Shown here one piece after another: positions 55,487-64,000 of a stretch of DNA of 64,000 nt. The stretch covers positions 31,725,663-31,789,662 of the forward strand of contig JABBOT010000003.1 of NCBI GenBank assembly GCA_016165875.1, read 5' to 3'. Position numbers and translations under genes: made by a program. This stretch comes from Acanthopleura granulata (lineage: Eukaryota > Mollusca > Polyplacophora > Chitonida > Chitonidae). Positions within the stretch are counted from its first letter, which is position 1, and each line of letters starts with the position of its first letter. A model generated the notes under the pieces. It worked only from the letters and a program-made list of their open reading frames with translations, had not been told where the DNA came from and made no database searches.

Positions 55487-57440
55487 TTCGCGGTGTTTTC
55501 TTGGCTTATATACTAAGTGAAAGGGAAGACTGTGAGTGACTTGTAAGTAATGTACATTTCCCTCAGCAAGAAAAATTTTTAATTTTTAAAAAACGTTGTA
55601 AATATATATAAATATATATAATATACATTGTTACAGTGTGACGTTGAGACTGCGGTCCACATTTTTTTCTGTGTGTGAACAGTGCAACCGACGATTGTTT
55701 TTCATTTGAAAACAATCGAAATTTAATCTTCATGCAAATATGGTCAACTGGTGACTGAATTCATCCATGCACGCAAATGAGATTTGGACACTCTTCTGTC
55801 GGACGGTCGGACTCTGGCCGTTTGTTGACATGGAAGGAACTGTCTTTTACTAAGAAGAACTGTACTGCAGTATCTAACATCTAATTCTCCCGAGCAAGTC
55901 GCTTGAGGATAGAAAACAAGGTCTGTAATATTGTATTATTCTGTCTCTTTTTCTGTACATATGTCAAACTACTGCCATTATTATTTAAGGCAAAAGATTC
56001 GAGAGTTGTAGTTTTTAGCTCTTTTTGCAAAATTCCTTCCATCTATGACACAGCCCGAGTGCTTGAATTAGAGGGGTTGAAGATGGTTGTCGGTAAATCA
56101 CGAGTGGAGATAGGCGTCATCTGAGATAAGTCATCCACTGATCAGTGACTGTCATACCCACATTTATGTCATTTATCATTGAGATGGGGATTTTTTTGTT
56201 TGAGGGAGTAAAATTTAGAAAGCTCTTTAGTTTTTTTTTTCACATAATTTGCTATACTCGGAACATTCCGAGTCTAGCTTATTTTACACATCATTCCTGT
56301 CTATTTATTTCCCTCAAAGCAGCTATGTATTCAGTAAAGACATTCGGGTCCAAATGCAAGCTGGGAAGGTATATAACCGGCAAGCCGACATCTGTAGATA
56401 TTTTATGGCGAATTTATTTAATGAAATAACTATGTTTGTTCAATTGTTTATAACGCTGGCTATATGTTCACATTGGCCAATAGGCTATGTTTTTTCTTTT
56501 GTCTTTTGCAATCATTCCTTTTTTTTATTGTGATCAAAAATTTATACAACAGGCATAAAAATACAGCGCATAATTTTGTTAAATTATATATTTAATTGAA
56601 CCGAGATTTTCCAGTGAAATTCAATCAGTTCTGAGTATTAAATGTTTATTAATATATACGGAATAACCAGGAAGATGTGTAGAGATGATGACTGGCTTGA
56701 TGTTACACTTGAAAAATGAGATTTACTGTTAACTCAGAATCGAGTTGTCAGTCAAGAGAGAGGCCTAATTCACAATTTTTCTCCTCACATCTTTATTCGT
56801 GGTGATATGTCTCAGAGTTAATTTATAGAGCTCTCTTTATTTCCATTATCAAACGAAGTCAGCACTTACCTGGTACATTTTGAAACATATTTTTTGTTAC
56901 TATGAAACCAAGGCATAACTGTCCAGTAACAGCGTTACATTTTTCCGAGTATATCATACACGTTTTTCATCCAATTTAAAATCACATTTTTTTTTTACAT
57001 AACGCACACACTATATTGCTATCTTTTAATCATGTCTTTTATAAAACAGATAATTCATTCCAGTCATTGTTCAGTTAGAGACTTTTGTCTTTTTCATCTA
57101 CATTCCTTAATAATCTGTGTTTTGTTATTTAAGAAAGAATGCGCTCGTGTGACCTTTACAAAAAAAATCCAAATTTACCGGGATCCAGCTATACTTTTTT
57201 GCTACAAAATCCTTTCCTGGTTTGAGATTCTATGATGATTTTTTTTTAATGCACCTATACTTTTGATTTACTTTTTAATGTGAGAGCAGTCTGTCTCTTA
57301 ACAATTGGAGGGGCTTTTATATGTTTTAATCACAATGTAAGCCCAGCAGTGAGACATGTTACCATGATGCTTGAAGACTGGTTATATCTAAAACATTGAA
57401 ATGGAGAGGAGAAATAAATATTGAATCATTCTACCTAAAA
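55487..57440 (+). other. Probable POU3 3' untranslated region
   Basis: The sequence after the stop is strongly AT-rich with many T runs on the sense strand. The exact Pumilio-type word tgtaaata lies at 55597-55604. Candidate poly(A) signals are ATTAAA at 56637-56642 and AATAAA at 57413-57418. The latter is followed after about 40 bp by a T/GT-rich stretch (ttttctctgt, tttgtggttc), as expected of a cleavage site. Open frames of 67-94 codons here have no signature. The end is inferred, not seen in a transcript. An octamer ATGCAAAT lies at 55732-55739. Confidence 0.45.
57413..57418 (+). terminator. Preferred poly(A) signal AATAAA
   Basis: Canonical hexamer with a T/GT-rich downstream element at about 57457-57480, lying 1.9 kb after the POU3 stop. 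A weaker ATTAAA at 56637 or an AATAAA at 58120 could be used instead. Confidence 0.4.
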
Positions 57441-60249
57441 ATCGCCTCCATTAATTTTCTCTGTTTTCTTTGTGGTTCTTCGTATTATTATTAGCATCGA
57501 TGCAATGGTTTGGTTTATCTGACCCTACAATCTACTCCAAGGCTTTGGCACCAAAGGATGTGCGTCTTTCAAGAATGTAGTTATTTATAAACTGCCCACA
57601 TTTAACGAAATGTGCATGGGCGAAATGCATCGCGACAATTAATGACTACCGTATTGGTTGTTAAATTGTCCTTATTAACACGCCAATATTAACACGCCAA
57701 AAAAGATATACTTTAATCTGTGAGGAATGCATATCTACTTTCTATAACATTAATTTTAACATTTTCTTTCAAATAAGAACTTCTTAATAACATTACATTA
57801 ATTTTTACCGGCTGCTTAAACGGAAGGTTGCGTTTCGTATAGATTTTACACGACCATGCTGGTGTAAGGTGTAGGTTAATCAAGATAAATTCCATGGCCG
57901 TTTCTGGATGTTGACAGACAATTGTGACCAGTACGCAACCATGCACGATTTGTACTATAAGAATGTAGTGACAGAACCTTAGTATATACTGCAAGTTTCA
58001 CCATGCGGTCGAGTGTCAGATATAGGCTATGTAAATACAGCTCTGACAATACAGAATTCTGGGCAAATGTATTGGGCCGATGGCCCTAATTCTTCGTAAC
58101 AAGGTGCTTCACTTTCGAAAATAAAGGCAAATATTTAAGCAGAATTTTCAATGTGGCCACTAAAGGCGAAATCTATTTTAATCCCTCGCCTCACGTTTTA
58201 TAGGTTGAAAAGCCTACAGGAGACAACAAGCTAAAGGCTTGCCGCGATAAATGTGTTGCGTGGAACGGCCATGAATATGATACCTGTACTCGCATTACTA
58301 GCGCGTCCTTAACTGATCAACGTATACAGGGTGACCTGACAGACAGAGAGGGGAATGAACTAGACCTGAAAATAATTTAGATGAAAGTACTCTGGTAATT
58401 CAGTGGGTGTCTTTAATGCCATAGACAGCTCTTCTATTTTTCCCCCCTTAAGTGATCACAGCATTGGCCGTGAACTTTAACCGAAGTGTGGTACTATATA
58501 GTGAAAAATGGTTATATTTTTATGTACTGTATATACTTACAGTGCTTGAATTTGAGTGCTTTTTGAAATAGCTATTTATATGGGCGTTAAAGTAGAGAAA
58601 GGGAGAGAAAGAAACAAAAACCCTAAAAACTATATTTTGACAATACTTGCGTGCTGAAGTCTATAATATACTTTTCGAAAATTCTTCCTGTAACATGTGT
58701 CTCTACTGAATGAGAACGTTTCCCAAGCTGTAACGGATCCAGTGAACTTTACACTGCACATACAGAGTACAGGTACACAATATACACTACGAAGGTCATT
58801 TAATTTACAAGTTTTATTGGTAGACAACCTTTGCATTGCGTTTACACCGTGAACAATCCAAATAAATATATATGTATACACGAGCATAGAATTTGCAGTC
58901 GCGCTAGATACATTTATATTAGGCAATAAATTTGAATGGCTCCGTTAGTTACAGGGATGACACTTCATTTTCGTTCGTGTAACGAAATACAAAAGAACCC
59001 TCTGACAGAGAGCCGTCAGGTTTGATTTACAACTAGGAAACAGGCCCTGGTGTCAAAAACGGACGAGGTTATGTTGACTGCAGTCAAATGTGTGTATTTG
59101 TGTGTCTACAGCTGAAAAAATACGTATGTTGGCCTGCATTTTACTTATAAAACAAACATACATGTACATACACACGGTTTGCACAGCCACTACATAGATG
59201 AGCTGAAAGATGTGGCTATGGGCGATCATGTGGGATTCTGTTTCATTCTACACGCTTCAGCGACGAGGAAGCAGGTCGGCTATGAAAGTTTTTCTGTTCT
59301 AATTCTTGTTATTAAATTTCCCAAAGGAGCGTTACATGTACCGCGGCTGTCAGCGTTTTATACGATCGTAAAGGACATGCTCGGAGTAGATTTCACCTTC
59401 ATCAGGTGCATTTTAACGGCTCAAGCTGTCCCCACCGAGGATGTGACTTTTTACGCATGAGCTTTCCCACGATGTTAAATAAGATATAAGCAGATATTGT
59501 TTTCGTTTGGAAGTTGAACAGATCAAACACTGTGATAAAAGTAACATTATAACCACGTAGATATGGAAAACGCTATAGCGACTGACAAAATCTTAAGCTT
59601 TGTTTTTTATTCTCCTTTTTTTTGGAAATCTTTGTCTTTTTGGTGGAGAGAAGAGTTTCATAATTAAAAAAATTACTTTATCTATGCCTAACACCTAGGC
59701 TAAGCCTCTGCTATTTAGAGAGGTTTCGGATTTCATCTGTAATGAATTTGACGTTCATCGGCCTGGACATTCTACACTTAAGGGGCTGTTTATTTATCTC
59801 CAAAAGAGGGCTGTATGTAAATATCAGAAAATAGTGATGATTCGAAAGCGTTGCCTAGATGGAAGAGCGTCCCAGAAGTTATGCTGTACACTACTGGACG
59901 AGTGTGACCGGATGGTCCATTGAGGCGCCACGGGGTCCTAATATTACTGCATATACTGTACACAGAAGGCTGGATTGTCGTGTCATAATTATGATGTTGT
60001 TGTTATCAGTGGCTGACTTGCTGATCATCACGGAGTTAGGTATAGACGCTGACAGATGCAACCGTAACAATACCGAGGTGACGAACCATGTAAGATCGTA
60101 TTAAAACCTACCGCGGTGTTGCAGTGGCAGTCCTAATGACTAGGCATTCTCCTTGTGATGTTTGCAGTGCTCATTTCGGTCCTCATAGTTGGGAAAAGGG
60201 CTATGGCCCCGGGCCAAAATTAGCTGCTAAATAGATAACGTAAATTGTA
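57441..60249. other. Downstream intergenic, no supported gene
   Basis: AT-rich. Frames of 81-98 codons at 57713-57994 (-), 58630-58926 (-), 59179-59460 (+) and 59859-60104 (+) have no family signature. No RNA gene recognised. Confidence 0.5.
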
Positions 60250-60980
60250 TTGCTTGTCGCTAACAAGTTCTCAGGGCGAGTCGGCTCCCCGAAAGGCTCT
60301 CAAGTAGCTCAAAGAAATTCGGCACGGCAGTTTTATTGGAACAGGTTATGGCACCGGTCCGGCTCTCCCGTCGAACGATGGGAGTACGTAACTAAGGGTT
60401 GCGACGCACGCACTCACAGCTATGCCTTGCGCTTATCTATGGGAGCAGCCAGTTAGAAAATTATCGATAAAAGATTATAGTCGAATTTTCGACAGGAAAA
60501 AAGATCCGGTAGAATGATGTGAATAGAAACCTGCTGGCAGGGTCGGGTTCGTGTGTAGCCCTCGCCCTACCACAATAATGACTCGGAGCATACCCTCATA
60601 GTTTACCCTAGCTACCCCTTAACAGAATGGCGGCTATAGGCAGAGAGAGCGTCTGAGAGCGAACAAAGCCATGCAGGCGGGGTTTTGTCTGGCAAATCGG
60701 GTACTTTCCATAGCGATAGAATGCAATAAGTCACTTGGCTTTGTGTCGTCTGCTCGGAGAGCGATTCAAAACGTGGGTCGGCCATTGTTCGACCGGATCC
60801 GCCTAGCCAAAACTTTACCTTCGAAACTGATCTCTTTTCTGTTGATTTCACTGTCACCGGCGCGTGCTTTTTCTAAACACCACTTGCCCCCATGCCGCGA
60901 AGGACCGAGCAAAAGTAGGACTGGTCGACAGAGAAAATATTGCTATTTAGGCACACATAGTATTGTCCTTAGTCGGTAAG
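60250..60980. promoter_or_regulatory. Candidate downstream regulatory block
   Basis: About 700 bp clearly less AT-rich than its flanks, 4.8-5.5 kb after the POU3 stop. It contains SOX-type ccattgtt near 60782 and many CG dinucleotides. Frames on both strands (60250-60456 and 60671-60979 on +, 60612-60857 on -) show no domain. A neural enhancer of POU3 or an unknown exon are both possible. Confidence 0.25.
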
Positions 60981-62117
60981 CACTATAGCAATGGAGTCGC
61001 CAAGCCGACTGCGGAAGTCAGCTAGCTTTTATCCTCTTTATATAAGGAGTTTTTATCCAGAATGACTTCTCTTCCGCAGTTCTGACATAACTATAATAAC
61101 TGCCTTTTCTGTGTACTGGGCGTTTTTGAACGGGAAGAAGAAATAAAAAAAGAGACAGAGCTTAGGGATTTACACTCATGTATATGGACGTTGAAAGAAC
61201 ACGTTGGAAATACATAACATCACTGCATTGTCGTAGGACATTTTCTTAAAGCGATGTTTGCACCAGTTTTATTAACTCAATTCAACCCTTTTTTTCATAC
61301 GCAACTCTTTACTCACAGGGTGGAAACATAGTTTGAAGATACAGATGTTCATGGCCTCTAGCACGGTCTGTTTCTCTGTTTGTTATATTTAACAATATAA
61401 AGTGTATTAAGGCACACTTACAAAACACATCGCCAACAGCATCCTCTGTATCAAGTAATGAACATTTCTCTACACATTCAGCTGGACTGAACTATTCGGT
61501 CGTATTTTCACCATAGCAAACTTTTATTTTCACAAATGTTCTCTCTTTTGAGAGCATATTAAATTAATTAATCATCAGAGCATAAAATCCATCAAGTGCA
61601 AGCATATAAACAAGCTCAAAAATGGTGCTATAACAATTATTTAATTCTCGCGATTTTGAAATACACAATAGGATTTATTTAATTTCTTTTATTTATTTAT
61701 CTCATCGGAGGCACTCCATACTTAAATATACGACACTGAGCGTAAGTTTGTACTCCCCTCATCACACAGTTGTACTTACCTCTATCGATCAAACAGCATC
61801 CATGCATGCCCTTTAAAGCCACAACGCCTTCTGCCAAGACACCCTGAATATTGCTAAATATTAAACATTGTCCATAAATCTGAAATTCATACCATATCCC
61901 AACGAAATTTTTAGCGGCATTGGTTAGACTCCATAGCTAGAAGTCGCATCTCTATCTCCAGGATTGTCAGGTAAATGTTATTGCATAAATAATTGTGTGT
62001 ACACACAAAAAGACAACGGCTTTGTGGGCAATATCGCATATATATCCCACGGTGAATATATGGCCAACAAACTGTACAGTAGCTTTCGTGTGTACAATTC
62101 ACATTTGTGGACACATT
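60981..62117. other. Intergenic, no supported gene
   Basis: AT-rich. The tract ttttatttatttatc near 61687 may be a decayed SINE tail but the following bases do not match. Confidence 0.5.
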
Positions 62118-62170
62118 TCTATTTATTTTGATTGATGTTTCATGCCGTACACAAGAACATTTCTATTCAC
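62118..62170 (-). repeat. SINE tail fragment
   Basis: The words tctatttatt, ttgattgatg, tttcatgccg, tacacaagaa and catttc match the inverted 3' end of the SINE. The rest of the element is absent. Confidence 0.7.
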
Positions 62171-64000
62171 AGCGCTAACACACTGTATGTCTATTCATGT
62201 ATAATGTTTCCATTTAACACATCACACCCCAAATAATCAAGTCTGTAGGACATTTGTTATGACTTACAGTGACAAATCTCTTGTTCAAAGGCTCGTGTCA
62301 TGTTGTTTATTTCTTCATCATAATGATGGTAATTTGAATATGATAATTTCATTCATACATCAATGACATGTACACAGAGGCTGATTTCCAACAGTTATAA
62401 ATTTCACATCCTTGTGCAGTGATAATTGCATCACACTGACGAACTCGTTCGTAAGACTTTTCGGTGACGCGAAATAGCATGAATGATAATATTGTACGTA
62501 GGGATGTGGAGTAACAATATACACATGTAAGCTAAAAATGAGAATAATAATATTTAGATTTATGCTAATGATAGCAGGATACAGTATATTTACATAATCT
62601 TTTGAAGTTGAATAGGCGATTTATGGGTTAGTATGTCAGAATTTCGGCATTTACAAATTTTATTCAAAAACCTCTGTTAAACTAGATCAAGAATATACTC
62701 ATTCATACATATTTATGAACAGTGTGTAGGCCTACCCTATATTTGCCTGTGCAACGAAAGAAAAAATACAATGTTTATCTGAAAATGATGAACCGAAAAT
62801 GAAGTCTGCATTTTATATTCAAGTGCTGTTTCCATATAAGTAGTTGTCTGTTGCCCATTGAAACATGTTTGTTAAATACTAAAACTGAAATAATTTTATG
62901 ATGAGCACGTCATAATTTCATAAAACATCTGTGCTTGATAAATTAAATTCGTTATTAGGAACTGTATTTCTTTGATATATGGACTATAAAATTTAATTAA
63001 TCAGGAGAAGTTGTAAACAATACGTGTGTATTTCTAAGGCAATTACAACATTTCAAAATTATTTGTTTCGAAATTCTATATATCCATTTGGAAAATTTCA
63101 TGTATACAAACCACATCAAACAGAGGTGAAAATGAAGGCTTCTGTTAAAGACTGCATAATATTTGGGAGACACGGAGATAGTGAGGGCACCAGTGGTGTA
63201 ACAGTGATATTACCTTGAATAATACAAACATTTTTAATCCTTGAGAAATGGGCAGAACTATCGACACTTTCTTAGACAACCCATTTTTATGTACACTGTA
63301 AAATATAAAACAATAATTGGATTGTGAGCTCATACACATCAGTGCATGATATTGCTGTCAGCTATTTATACCGGGCTCGAAATGAACATCGGCAGGTGTT
63401 TCTGCCATGTCTTGGCACGAAACATGCGGGCATTAGAGGGAGTTGAATGATTTGATAAGTGCATCTCGGAGCCGTGAAATTGACACATAGTTTGCGAAGG
63501 TGCGAAGAAGATGCGGGGTACCCCACAGGTGTCCAGTGAAAGGCGTGACATTTGATGGACATGCTATGGGAGGATGACAACCAAGTGACGTCTGCTCCCA
63601 GAAGTCCAGTTGTCGCCTGCTCGTAACACGTTGTACAAATAATATGCACCATTGCCCAGCTAACACGTAAGTATACATAAACGTAAGTACTTGTGTATTC
63701 CTCAAAATCACGCTTGGGTGACTAAGGACCGAGGAATTGCCTTGCTGACATCTTTTAACCACAGTGTATATTTAGTACTTCTGTGTATTATGATTATTTC
63801 CCGCTTTTTGTTCTTATGCTGAGAAGACTGGGGAGGAAGTCAGTATCCGCTGAAAAAATTTAGAGGAATCGGTTTGAGCTTCCTGTCATGTTTGAGTTTA
63901 AATTGTCTGTTGTGTACGTTGTACGACTTCTGCTGATGCGCATGTATATTTTTGTATGTATGTAACACAACGCTTGAACCTGTATAGACACACCACAAAG
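62171..64000. other. Intergenic, no supported gene
   Basis: AT-rich. The last 650 bp are somewhat GC-richer, with overlapping minus-strand frames (63362-63652, 63366-63551, 63433-63762), none recognisable. A gene beginning beyond the window edge cannot be excluded. Confidence 0.5.

Overview
The window looks like nuclear DNA of an invertebrate animal, most likely a lophotrochozoan (mollusc or brachiopod). It is AT-rich and almost entirely non-coding. It carries microsatellites, a minisatellite, palindromic MITE-like elements and many broken copies of one tRNA-derived SINE whose core and (AAAT)n tail I associate with mollusc genomes. There is no bacterial or phage gene organisation. The open frames outside 54083-55486 are short, often have non-ATG starts, and show no family signature.

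One protein gene is secure: an intronless class III POU-homeobox gene (POU3 / Brn-1/2/4-like) at 54083-55486 on the + strand. It encodes 467 residues with a complete POU-specific domain, the class III linker and a POU homeodomain. It has an in-frame stop just upstream of the ATG. Its C-terminal tail is built from four 8-residue repeats encoded by 24-bp tandem units. A compact promoter (two CCAAT boxes flanking an exact PBX-MEIS/PREP word) lies within about 200 bp upstream. A long T-rich 3' untranslated region probably runs to an AATAAA at 57413.

The roughly 54 kb upstream read as a gene desert typical of developmental regulators. Several patches are less AT-rich than their surroundings and dense in homeodomain, E-box or octamer words (about 8.6, 14.8-16.5, 23.3-23.7, 31.1, 34.9, 44.0-46.1, 48.5, 50.3-51.6 and, downstream, 60.3-60.9 kb). 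These are candidate conserved regulatory elements, but conservation cannot be tested from one sequence.

Repeats of note: a 155-bp sequence present twice and, as I read it, identical (2147-2301 and 2436-2590); a 34-bp minisatellite in perfect register (4517-4835); a MITE-like palindrome inserted in a SINE (11475-11808) with a second copy at about 26.3-26.7 kb; an unrelated palindrome at 21617-21821; a degenerate ~20-bp satellite at 31481-31905; and a 59-bp (AT)n tract at 47703. I did not find a convincing novel multi-gene system.
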